This document shows positions 8,226-14,740 of a stretch of 24,031 nucleotides of DNA, piece by piece; within the stretch, counting starts at the first letter, position 1; each line of letters begins with the position of its first letter. The notes below the pieces were generated by a model. That model worked only from the letters and a program-made list of their open reading frames with translations, had not been told where the DNA came from and made no database searches. Position numbers and translations under genes: made by a program. This DNA comes from an uncultured Collinsella sp. (GTDB lineage Bacteria; Actinomycetota; Coriobacteriia; Coriobacteriales; Coriobacteriaceae): contig CAADUS010000027.1 in assembly GCA_900752275.1 (NCBI GenBank), positions 1 through 24,031 on the forward strand, in the 5' to 3' direction.

Positions 8226-9932
8226 CTACGAACGCAGTGTAATTTTATCTCGTAGCGATTTGAGATCCTCGGTTACGGTACGGTCTTCCTGAATCATCTT
8301 CTGAACCTTTTTATAGCTCGTGCTGACGGTTGAATGGTTGCGGTTGCCAAACTCCGCGCCCACCGCCGTAGTCGTCATCTCACACATCTCGATGGCCAGA
8401 TAGATGGCGATGTGGCGGGCTTTGGCAATGTTGGCGTTGCGGCGCGGGCCGATGAGCTCCTCGTGCGTCACGCCGTATTGCTCCTCGATGACAGACTGGA
8501 CCGTCTGCACGTTGATCTTCTTGGCCGACGTGTCGAAGTACTGGCTTGCGATGGCGTCGATGTCGTCGAAGCTGAGCTCGCTGCCCTCGCGTTCGCGGTC
8601 TCCCGCCTCGCCGGCACAGCGTTCGCAAAAGCTCTCGAGTTCGCGAATGTTGGTTCCCGAGACTTCTGCCATGTGCTTAAAGTGCTCGTCGGTCAGATGC
8701 CCACCATCGCCGCCATAGGCCGCCAGCAGCGAGTCGTCACCCGACTCGGGTGCGGCGGCTATCGTGTTCTCGTAGTAGCGCTGCAAGATCTTGTATTTCA
8801 TCTCGTAGCTGGGCTCCGCCACCAAACAGAGCATACCGGCGTTAAAACGGCTGGTAAGGCGTTCGTCCATGCTCAGGTCTTTGGGTGCGCGGTCGGCTGC
8901 GATGACGACTTTTTTGTTGTTGCGGATAAACTCGTCCATGAGCTGGAAGAAGTAGTCCACGCTCGCGCGCTTGCCGATGATGTTTTGAATGTCGTCGATA
9001 ATGAGCACGTCCACGCCATGGTATGCCTGCATGATGGGGGCGTTGCTTTTCTTTTGGCGGTCGAACTCCGTCATCAGGTCATCGAGGTATGCCTGCGAGT
9101 TGGCGTACTTCACCTTGATCTCGGGCGACTTTTCGGCGAGCTCGTTTTTGATGGCGAGCAGCAGATGGGTCTTGCCCAGCCCCGATTTGCCATAGATGAA
9201 CAGGGATGTGCATGTGCCGCGTTCGTCCGCGAGCGCGGCAAACTTGAGCGCCGAGCGATAGGCATGGCTGTTTTCGGGGCCGTAGACAAAGTTTTCGAAG
9301 GTGAATTTCGAGTTGGCCGCGAGGGGTGCGCCGTCAGCGTTTTGCTCGGCCGGCGCCGCAGCTGCGGGGGCACTCGTGGGCGATGTAGAGGCTGGTTTTG
9401 CACTCTTTTCGGGCGCACCGCCTTTCATCTGGTTCATCATGCGGCGGAAATCGTCGGCCGAAAGCGTGTTTTTGATTGCGATGCCCGAATCCTCGCCCGG
9501 TGTTGCGTCGTGCGCGATAGGCATGTGTGTGGCAGCGGGCATGGGGGCTGCCCACGCCGAGACGGCGGGCATGGTTTCACGGGAAACATCGTCGTTTTGA
9601 TGCTCGGGAGCCGACACTGCGGCGGCAGCCGGCGCCGCCGGGGGGACGACGGATGCCGCGGGTACGGCATTATCTGCCGCGGTGCCCTGCGGTGCCACGA
9701 TGTTGAGCGCGATCGGCGCAAAGGCGATCTCTTCCAGGTACGCCTCGATGGTCGGCTGATGCTTTTTGAGCTGAGCGATGGCAAATCGTGAGGGGGCCTC
9801 AATCGTCAAGGTGTCCTCGGTCAGGCTCACGGCGCGCGATTGCCCCAACATGTTGATGAGGCGCGCATCTTGGCCGTCGCGCTGACAAAAGGCGATGGCA
9901 TCCCCCAGGATGATGCTTGCTTCCTCGTCCAC
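8226..9932 (-). CDS. dnaA: Chromosomal replication initiator DnaA
   Basis: This 568-residue AAA+ initiator binds DnaA boxes and opens oriC. Domain I covers about residues 1-80. A long Ala/Pro-rich domain II linker covers about 80-205. The AAA+ domain has Walker A GKSGLGKTH (248-256) and Walker B LIIDDIQ. Domain IV carries the C-terminal box-binding helix-turn-helix. The usual FGGRDHTTV signature reads FGNRNHSTV here (528-536), so the Asp-His-Thr triplet that contacts bases in E. coli DnaA (433-435) is Asn-His-Ser. The start is GTG, preceded by GGGAG. It lies 15 bp after the ATPase/winged-helix gene and is probably cotranscribed with it. Codons 116-120 of the linker overlap a parS-like sequence. 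Confidence 0.96.
   Translation of the reverse strand: MDEEASIILGDAIAFCQRDGQDARLINMLGQSRAVSLTEDTLTIEAPSRFAIAQLKKHQPTIEAYLEEIAFAPIALNIVAPQGTAADNAVPAASVVPPAAPAAAAVSAPEHQNDDVSRETMPAVSAWAAPMPAATHMPIAHDATPGEDSGIAIKNTLSADDFRRMMNQMKGGAPEKSAKPASTSPTSAPAAAAPAEQNADGAPLAANSKFTFENFVYGPENSHAYRSALKFAALADERGTCTSLFIYGKSGLGKTHLLLAIKNELAEKSPEIKVKYANSQAYLDDLMTEFDRQKKSNAPIMQAYHGVDVLIIDDIQNIIGKRASVDYFFQLMDEFIRNNKKVVIAADRAPKDLSMDERLTSRFNAGMLCLVAEPSYEMKYKILQRYYENTIAAAPESGDDSLLAAYGGDGGHLTDEHFKHMAEVSGTNIRELESFCERCAGEAGDREREGSELSFDDIDAIASQYFDTSAKKINVQTVQSVIEEQYGVTHEELIGPRRNANIAKARHIAIYLAIEMCEMTTTAVGAEFGNRNHSTVSTSYKKVQKMIQEDRTVTEDLKSLRDKITLRS
9573..9588. promoter_or_regulatory. parS-like site inside the dnaA linker
   Basis: GGTTTCACGGGAAACA matches the window's perfect parS (TGTTTCACGTGAAACA) at 14 of 16 positions, and the half-sites GTTTC and GAAAC are intact. 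It encodes Val-Ser-Arg-Glu-Thr in the poorly constrained domain II of DnaA. ParB binding is inferred. The central T-to-G change could weaken it. Confidence 0.4.
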
Positions 9933-9947
9933 TGTCTCTCCCGTTCC

Positions 9948-11300
9948 TTAAGCTTGGGCCCGCACGCGAGCGCTTCCGATTTCGGTCAGATGATATTTCT
10001 GCCCATGTTTGATTACCAAGCCCGCCTGCGCCAAATCGTTGAGCGTGCGCGACCAGGTGGGTGCGGAGTTTCCAAACGCCCGCGCCAAGTCCGTTGCGCC
10101 GCACTCTTGATGTTGGGCCAGATACCCTAATGCGGCGTTGCCGCGTTCGCTTACAAACACGTCCGACTGCGGTTGTGCGTATTGATTCGTCGCATTAGGA
10201 TACATCATTTGAGCTGCTGGTTGTTGAGAACTCTGCATGGGTGGCATCTGCTGTTGAAAACTTTGCGGCCACTGTTGGTAAGGCTGCGGCGGCATCTGCT
10301 GGGCCCAAGGGTTAAATTGCCCCTGCGGCATCTGCTGATACGGCTGTTGATACCCCTGAGGATACTGCTGCGGATACGGCTGGGCGTATTCCTGCTGCGG
10401 CATATATTGGGGAGGATACCCTTGCGGGTACGGTTGGTAGCCCATTTGCGGGACGTTTGGCATGGCCGCCGTCTGCTGCACGATGCCTGTGTCCAGATCT
10501 GCCGAGCCTATGCCCTCCGGCATGTTTTGCGCCGTGTGGCTCAGCGGTGCCTGGGGATCTTGCGCGGGAAAAGCTCCAGGCTGCTGCATGTGCGCCATGG
10601 GCTGCTGCATCTGCTGTGCCGCCATGGGCTGCTGTGTAAAAGCGCTAGATAGGGGATATGCCGGTTGCTCCGTCTCGGGGCGCACGGCGGCGCCCCGCCC
10701 TCCGGCTCGCTCGATTTCCTGCACGCGCTTGGGGTTCAGGCTTACCGTGACCACGGTCCCGTTGCCCATGTTGTCCTCGATGGATACGGCGCCGCCGGCG
10801 TTTTCCAAGTACTCCTGCACCATGGGAAACCCTGCTCCGGTTCCGCGGATGTATCGCTTCATGTTGCTGTTTGCGCTGGTAACGCCAAAGTCGAAGGCGC
10901 GTTCCTTGTCGTCGATCCCCGGTCCCTGGTCTGCGAATCGGATGGTGTCGCCGCCGTCTAGGATCGAGATGATGGGCTCTGCAAAGTGGGCGTGGATAAA
11001 GTTTTCGACAATCTCGCGGATAACCATGAGCGAGATGTGCCCGCCCTGCTCTTTCATGCACTGGTAGACGGTGTTGGTTGTCTCTTCCAGATAGGTGCGC
11101 ACGTCCTTCGGTTCGATGACGATGACGCGCGGCGTCGACAGCATGTCGTCATAGACCGCGATGCGTGCCGCATACATGGCACCCTGCGCTTTCGCAGCGG
11201 CCTGCTCTTCCTGGCCGCGCTTTTCGCGCACGCCGGTGATGTGCTCGTTGTCAGGTGCCGGGTCTCCGGAATCGACCATGGTGTAAAAGTCGTCAGACAT
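9948..11300 (-). CDS. GHKL ATPase with Q/P-rich linker and C-terminal winged helix
   Basis: This 450-residue protein has no name I can give. Residues about 60-188 form a GHKL ATPase of the anti-sigma/histidine-kinase type. The N box is IREIVEN with E96 and N100, G1 is DQGPGID from D124, and a glycine-rich lid GTGAG is at 153-157, followed by a GNGTVVTVSL strand. There is no obvious histidine phosphoacceptor domain and no membrane segment. Residues about 205-380 are low complexity, dominated by Gln, Pro, Tyr and Met. Residues about 381-446 look like a winged helix-turn-helix, with ATDLARAFG, WSRTLNDLAQAGLV and a wing KHGQKYHLTEIG. The gene ends 15 bp before dnaA on the same strand, so the two are likely cotranscribed. 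It may be a nucleotide-switched DNA-binding regulator of dnaA or oriC, which is inference. The ATG has only a weak ribosome-binding site. Confidence 0.85.
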   Translation of the reverse strand: MSDDFYTMVDSGDPAPDNEHITGVREKRGQEEQAAAKAQGAMYAARIAVYDDMLSTPRVIVIEPKDVRTYLEETTNTVYQCMKEQGGHISLMVIREIVENFIHAHFAEPIISILDGGDTIRFADQGPGIDDKERAFDFGVTSANSNMKRYIRGTGAGFPMVQEYLENAGGAVSIEDNMGNGTVVTVSLNPKRVQEIERAGGRGAAVRPETEQPAYPLSSAFTQQPMAAQQMQQPMAHMQQPGAFPAQDPQAPLSHTAQNMPEGIGSADLDTGIVQQTAAMPNVPQMGYQPYPQGYPPQYMPQQEYAQPYPQQYPQGYQQPYQQMPQGQFNPWAQQMPPQPYQQWPQSFQQQMPPMQSSQQPAAQMMYPNATNQYAQPQSDVFVSERGNAALGYLAQHQECGATDLARAFGNSAPTWSRTLNDLAQAGLVIKHGQKYHLTEIGSARVRAQA

Positions 11301-11543
11301 GCTGCTCGCAATCTTTCATAAGGTTTCGAACAAATAGTAGCTCACCGTGCAATGTTTCTCATCTTTCGACAACTTTTCAAAACCTGTTGAAAACTTTGGA
11401 AAACGGGCGAAAAGTTCTTAACATTGCCAACATGACCTGTTGAAAACTTGGTGAAATATCGTGAAAAGTTGCCGTACCCTGCAAATTTCAGTTGGGCTTA
11501 TGGGGGAACCGTGTGAACTACGCAACCTTTTACCTTTGATTTC
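11301..11543. other. Divergence-point spacer, candidate oriC half with repeated AT-rich boxes
   Basis: There is no gene between the ATPase gene and rpmH (11301-11645). TGTTGAAAA, the reverse complement of TTTTCAACA, occurs at 11385-11393 and 11438-11446. Each copy sits within the common sequence ACCTGTTGAAAACTT. TTTCGACAA (11364-11372) precedes TTTTCAA (11374-11380), as in the dnaA-dnaN spacer. TTTTCAA (11374-11380) and TTGAAAA (11387-11393) form an inverted repeat around AACCTG. These look like a cluster of initiator boxes, although none matches the TTATCCACA consensus. Promoters for both divergent operons must also lie here. Confidence 0.55.
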
Positions 11544-11573
11544 TTGACATTTGAACATTGATTTCCCTACAAT
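11544..11573 (+). promoter_or_regulatory. Sigma-70-type promoter of rpmH operon
   Basis: A perfect -35 box TTGACA (11544-11549) is followed after 18 bp by TACAAT (11568-11573), which differs from TATAAT at one base. Transcription would begin near 11580, leaving a leader of about 65 nt before rpmH. It is the strongest promoter-like match I found in the window and suits a ribosomal protein gene. Confidence 0.8.
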
Positions 11574-11599
11574 CTTCAAGCTCACGTGTCTATATCTGC

Positions 11600-11617
11600 G
11601 TCCGCGCTCCCGCGGAC
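11600..11617 (+). promoter_or_regulatory. Hairpin in the rpmH leader
   Basis: GTCCGCG (11600-11606), loop CTCC, and CGCGGAC (11611-11617) form a perfect 7-bp GC-rich stem within the predicted leader. The loop is complementary to GGAG of the rpmH ribosome-binding site (11632-11638). A regulatory role is only a suggestion. Confidence 0.4.
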
Positions 11618-11645
11618 ACTCGAAATGCAGCAGGAGGAACTTAAG

Positions 11646-11780
11646 ATGAAGCGTACGTATCAGCCTAATAAGCGTAAGCGTGCCAAGACCCATGGCTTCC
11701 GTGCCCGTATGGCCACCAAGGGTGGTCGTGCCGTGCTCGCCCGTCGCCGCGCCAAGGGCCGCAAGCGTCTCACTGTCTAG
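11646..11780 (+). CDS. rpmH: Ribosomal protein bL34
   Basis: This is the 44-residue highly basic large-subunit protein bL34. It begins MKRTYQPNKRKRAKTHGF and ends in the typical RRAKGRKRLTV. The ATG at 11646 follows AGGAGGA (11632-11638) by 7 bp and gives the canonical length. An in-frame ATG at 11586 would add 20 atypical residues and place the ribosome-binding site inside the gene, so it is rejected. It heads the classic rpmH-rnpA-yidD-yidC-jag cluster beside the origin and is driven by the promoter at 11544-11573. Confidence 0.97.
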   Translation: MKRTYQPNKRKRAKTHGFRARMATKGGRAVLARRRAKGRKRLTV

Positions 11781-11800
11781 CAGCGATACACACATCTCGC

Positions 11801-12139
11801 ATGAAGACTATTAAGTCTCGGCAAGATTTCGAGCATGTGTTCAGTCAGGGGCGTCGTTTCAATCACCCTCTGATTCGAATGACCATATGTGAATCGGTTG
11901 GCGAAGGCGACTCCGGAAGGGTCGCCTTCGTTGGTGCTAAACGGCTCGGTTGTGCAGTTGTGCGCAACCGTTCTAAGCGTGTGATGCGCGAGGCCGCCCG
12001 CAGCTGCGGATTTCCCGTTGCGGGTTATGACATCATCTTGTTCGCGACTCCCAAGACGAGGATCTCCTCGCCGCAGGAGATGGACAAGGCATTGCGTTCG
12101 CTTATGAAACGCGCCGGCGTTGCCGGGGAGGAGCGATGA
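11801..12139 (+). CDS. rnpA: Ribonuclease P protein component
   Basis: This 112-residue basic protein partners the RNase P RNA in maturing the 5' ends of tRNAs. The family signature is visible as KRLGCAVVRNRSKRVMREAAR (RNR-containing helix, about residues 47-67), after the opening RQDFEHVFSQGRRF. Length is typical. It starts 20 bp after rpmH. Oddly, no purine-rich ribosome-binding site precedes the ATG, so it may depend on coupling to rpmH translation. Its TGA stop overlaps the yidD ATG by four bases (ATGA). Confidence 0.95.
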   Translation: MKTIKSRQDFEHVFSQGRRFNHPLIRMTICESVGEGDSGRVAFVGAKRLGCAVVRNRSKRVMREAARSCGFPVAGYDIILFATPKTRISSPQEMDKALRSLMKRAGVAGEER

Positions 12140-12360
12140 GCAATCACGTTTTGCGACGTGTTGCCATCGCTCCTATTCGCATATACCAACAGGTTATTTC
12201 GCCCTTATTACCTGACGCCTGCATTTATTACCCAACGTGCTCGCAATATGCCGTTCAGGCGATTGAGAAGTACGGTGTTTTGAGAGGCTGCTGGCTTGCC
12301 GTGAGGCGCATCGCTCGCTGCAATCCCCTGCACGTCGGCGGTTATGACCCTGTGCCCTAG
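12136..12360 (+). CDS. yidD: Membrane protein insertion efficiency factor YidD
   Basis: This 74-residue small membrane-associated protein is thought to assist YidC-dependent insertion of inner-membrane proteins. The family pattern is clear: YYPTCSQYAVQAIEKYG, then GCWLAVRRIARCNPLH and GGYDPVP at the C terminus. The N-terminal segment VAIAPIRIYQQVISPLLP is amphipathic to hydrophobic. It overlaps rnpA by 4 bp, and GGAGG in the end of rnpA serves as its ribosome-binding site. It is followed after 29 bp by yidC. Confidence 0.95.
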   Translation: MSNHVLRRVAIAPIRIYQQVISPLLPDACIYYPTCSQYAVQAIEKYGVLRGCWLAVRRIARCNPLHVGGYDPVP

Positions 12361-12389
12361 TTGGCACTCGCTATCGGAGGAAAACTTAC

Positions 12390-13160
12390 ATGTGGGATTG
12401 GATCGTTAACATCCTTTTCGAGCTGCTCAAGCTCATCCAGACCTTTGCGGTCGACTGGGGCCTGTCCATCATCATCCTGGTGGTCATCATCCGTCTGCTG
12501 CTGACGCCACTCATGCTCAAGTCGACAAAGTCGACGGCGCGCATGCAGGTGCTTCAGCCCAAGATGCTCGAGATCCAGGAGCGCTACGCCGACGACCCCC
12601 AGCGTCAGGCCGAGGAGATGCAGAAGTTCTACAGCGAGAACAAGTTCAATCCGCTGGCCGGCTGCCTGCCGCTTCTGATTCAGATGCCCATCCTTATCGC
12701 CCTGTTCACGCTTCTGCGCAACCTGCCGCAGTACTTTAACGAGGGCACGTTCTCGTTCTTTAACATCCTGCCCGATCTGACCACCACGCCGAGCGCCTCT
12801 TTTGCCGATGGCTTTATGGTTGCGCTGCCTGCGCTGATCTGCCTGATCCTGTTTGCTGTCTTGACCCTGATTCCGCAGCTGTATATGTCCCGCAATCAGA
12901 CCGGTCAGCAGGCCCAGAGCATGCGTATGATGGCTGTTGTCATGACCGTCATGATGCTTTGGATGGGCTGGAGCCTGCCCGTCGGCGTTCTGCTGTACTA
13001 CGATGTGTCTTCTGCCTGGCAGGTTATCCAGCAGATCTTCGTGACGCAGAAGGTTATCGATAAAGCCAAGGCCGATGAAGAGGAACGTCTTAAGAACGCC
13101 CCGCTGCAAGTCGAGGTTACTCGTCGCGAGAAGAAGCCGCGCCCGCACAAGAAAAAGTAG
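12390..13160 (+). CDS. yidC: Membrane protein insertase YidC/Oxa1
   Basis: This 256-residue YidC/Oxa1/Alb3 insertase folds and inserts membrane proteins with or without SecYEG. A first transmembrane segment at about 23-42 contains the conserved arginine R35 in VVIIRLLLTP. A charged cytoplasmic hairpin rich in Gln and Glu spans about 45-85. Hydrophobic segments follow at about 88-110, 140-163 and 176-205. The C-terminal tail is strongly basic (REKKPRPHKKK) and may touch the ribosome. It is the short Gram-positive form without the large periplasmic domain. I see no lipobox cysteine. CGGAGG lies 9 bp before the ATG. Confidence 0.95.
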   Translation: MWDWIVNILFELLKLIQTFAVDWGLSIIILVVIIRLLLTPLMLKSTKSTARMQVLQPKMLEIQERYADDPQRQAEEMQKFYSENKFNPLAGCLPLLIQMPILIALFTLLRNLPQYFNEGTFSFFNILPDLTTTPSASFADGFMVALPALICLILFAVLTLIPQLYMSRNQTGQQAQSMRMMAVVMTVMMLWMGWSLPVGVLLYYDVSSAWQVIQQIFVTQKVIDKAKADEEERLKNAPLQVEVTRREKKPRPHKKK

Positions 13161-13176
13161 TGGGATAGTATTCTTA

Positions 13177-13190
13177 TTTAGGTACCTAAC
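13177..13190. repeat. 14-bp palindromic repeat, copy 1 (before jag)
   Basis: TTTAGGTACCTAAC contains the 12-bp palindrome TTAGGTACCTAA and recurs exactly at 16679-16692. It lies in the 44-bp yidC-jag spacer. One such repeat could arise by chance in 24 kb. Confidence 0.4.
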
Positions 13191-13204
13191 TTTTGGAGTT
13201 CGTT

Positions 13205-13774
13205 ATGTCTGAAGAGATCGTCGAGGATATGCTTGAGGAGGTTGCCCCGCAGGTCGCGGGCGATTATCCCGAGATTGCACAGCGTTACAAGGCTGGTGAA
13301 GAGCTGACCGATGAGGAGCTCGACACCATTGCCGATGTTGCTATTTCCATTCTGCGTTCCATCCTTTCGCACTTCGATGCGGCGAACTCTCCCATCGATG
13401 AGTATGAAGGCGATGAGGGCGAGTTGATTCTGGACGTAACCGCTCCGGATCTTGCTGTTCTTATTGGTCGTCATGGGCGTACCCTAGATGCTCTTCAGGT
13501 TATGTTTTCGCTGCTGGTGAGCCGCAAGCTTGGCTTTAGGTATCCGGTCGTCGTTGACGTCGAGGGCTATAAGAGCCGTCGACAGGACAAGGTTGCCTCT
13601 ATGGCACAGTCCGCCGCCGAGCGCGCTATTCGCACTCATAAGAGTGTTTCGCTGCCGCCTATGAATGCCTATGAACGTCGACTGGTTCATATTGCCCTTC
13701 GTGGTAACGATGCTGTCGACACGCATTCTGAGGGCTCTGATCCCGATCGCCATGTTGTGATTGTTGCTCGATAA
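13205..13774 (+). CDS. jag: KH/R3H RNA-binding protein Jag (KhpB)
   Basis: This 189-residue cytoplasmic RNA-binding protein belongs to the Jag/KhpB family, which is linked to envelope growth and RNA regulation in Firmicutes. An acidic N-terminal part spans residues 1-70. A type II KH domain carries the G-x-x-G loop IGRHG (87-91). A C-terminal R3H domain has R158 and H162 in YERRLVHIAL. The ATG at 13205 follows GGAG (13195-13198) by 6 bp. An in-frame TTG at 13193 overlaps that site and is rejected. A strong terminator follows, so jag ends the rpmH operon. Confidence 0.93.
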   Translation: MSEEIVEDMLEEVAPQVAGDYPEIAQRYKAGEELTDEELDTIADVAISILRSILSHFDAANSPIDEYEGDEGELILDVTAPDLAVLIGRHGRTLDALQVMFSLLVSRKLGFRYPVVVDVEGYKSRRQDKVASMAQSAAERAIRTHKSVSLPPMNAYERRLVHIALRGNDAVDTHSEGSDPDRHVVIVAR

Positions 13775-13792
13775 GCTTCTCGAGTCTATGCT

Positions 13793-13824
13793 AAGGGGAC
13801 GTGGTTTCCACGTCCCCTTTTTTT
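13793..13824 (+). terminator. Intrinsic terminator after jag
   Basis: AAGGGGACGTGG (13793-13804), loop TTT, and CCACGTCCCCTT (13808-13819) form a perfect 12-bp stem that leads directly into a run of seven T residues (13818-13824). It closes the rpmH-jag operon 18 bp after the jag stop. Confidence 0.93.
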
Positions 13825-13869
13825 GTCAAAAGTTCTCGATACACTGTTTTTTGTCAGAAAGGAGTCGTC

Positions 13870-14607
13870 TTGTTTGTGTTAACTAATGAGCAGGCAAGCC
13901 TGATGCTGTCCCGTCTCATATCGTATTGTAAAGAATATTCTTTGAAGGTCTCCGACGATAGTCTTCGTGTCTGTATCCAGCATCTTGATCTTGTTCTGGA
14001 AGCCAATAAGAGTACTAATTTAACACGCATCCTAAATGTCGATGATGCTGCTATCCTCCATATTCTTGACTCACTTGTTCTGCTTCCCTATATTAATAAA
14101 GCTCCTGAAGGCGCTTTGCTGGATATGGGTACCGGTGCTGGCTTCCCCGGTATTCCGTTGACTATTGCAAGCGGACGAAAGGCTACCTATATCGATTCGG
14201 TTGGCAAGAAGGTCGATGCCGTTAATTCCTTTGTTAAGGAGCTTGGCCTTAAGCATGCTCATGCCGTTCACGATCGTCTTGAGGAATATGCCCGATCCCA
14301 TAAGAAACAATTTGCTGTCGTTACTGCTCGCGCGCTTGCACCGTTACCAGTTCTCGTTGAGTACGCTTCTCCTTTCTTAAAAGATGGAGGCTTCTTTGTC
14401 ATTACTAAGGGGAACCCGTCGGACGATGAACTTCAGTCTGGCATGGCTGCTGCTAAGATATGCGGGTATACCACGCTTCTGACGGATGATTTGAATTTGC
14501 CAAATGACTTGGGTCATCGTGAGTTCATAATTTTAAAAAAGTCTCGTCCGTCATCCGTTTCTCTTCCTCGTGCTAATGGCATGGCGAAGAAGAATCCGCT
14601 TGCCTAG
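13870..14607 (+). CDS. rsmG: 16S rRNA (guanine-N7) methyltransferase RsmG
   Basis: This is the roughly 245-residue SAM-dependent enzyme that methylates N7 of a guanine in the 530 loop of 16S rRNA. The SAM-binding glycine motif is LLDMGTGAGFPGIPL, and VVTARALAPLPVLVEYA matches the family's RAxAxL segment. I chose the TTG at 13870, 5 bp after AAAGGAG (13858-13864); the GTG at 13876 is nearly as good. Starts further upstream would fall in the terminator. Base composition is distinctly AT-richer than in the flanking operons. One base separates the stop codon from the first parS site. Confidence 0.92.
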   Translation: MFVLTNEQASLMLSRLISYCKEYSLKVSDDSLRVCIQHLDLVLEANKSTNLTRILNVDDAAILHILDSLVLLPYINKAPEGALLDMGTGAGFPGIPLTIASGRKATYIDSVGKKVDAVNSFVKELGLKHAHAVHDRLEEYARSHKKQFAVVTARALAPLPVLVEYASPFLKDGGFFVITKGNPSDDELQSGMAAAKICGYTTLLTDDLNLPNDLGHREFIILKKSRPSSVSLPRANGMAKKNPLA

Positions 14608-14608
14608 A

Positions 14609-14624
14609 TGTTTCACGTGAAACA
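14609..14624. promoter_or_regulatory. parS site 1
   Basis: TGTTTCACGTGAAACA is a perfect 16-bp palindrome identical to the bacterial parS consensus bound by ParB. It lies directly after the rsmG stop and is the first of three copies. Confidence 0.95.
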
Positions 14625-14647
14625 TAATGGATAGTGTCGAGTCGTTA

Positions 14648-14663
14648 TGTTTCACGTGAAACA
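14648..14663. promoter_or_regulatory. parS site 2
   Basis: An identical TGTTTCACGTGAAACA begins exactly 39 bp after site 1. The 23-bp spacers after sites 1 and 2 agree at 13 positions, including TAAT at the start, which suggests an old 39-bp tandem duplication. Confidence 0.95.
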
Positions 14664-14686
14664 TAATAGTCGATATCGAATCGGAT

Positions 14687-14702
14687 TGTTTCACGTGAAA
14701 CA
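14687..14702. promoter_or_regulatory. parS site 3
   Basis: A third identical TGTTTCACGTGAAACA begins exactly 39 bp after site 2 and ends 38 bp before the parA start. ParB bound here could also regulate parA-parB transcription. Confidence 0.95.
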
Positions 14703-14740
14703 TCCTCCGTTTAACAGCTTTAAATACACCAGGAGGGACC

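Noticed and set aside
8334..9791. A 485-codon open frame antisense to dnaA
   Set aside because: Same artefact: dnaA is unambiguous on the other strand and the predicted protein has no family motif.
10173..10652. An Arg/Leu-rich frame opposite the Q/P-rich linker
   Set aside because: It is the complement of repetitive CAG/CCG-type codons and has no independent support.
13024..13032. TTATCCAGC in yidC as a DnaA box
   Set aside because: It has two mismatches at the conserved end, lies within coding sequence and has no neighbouring boxes.
13801..13869. Upstream in-frame GTG start for rsmG
   Set aside because: It would lie within the jag terminator stem, with no ribosome-binding site. AAAGGAG supports 13870 or 13876.
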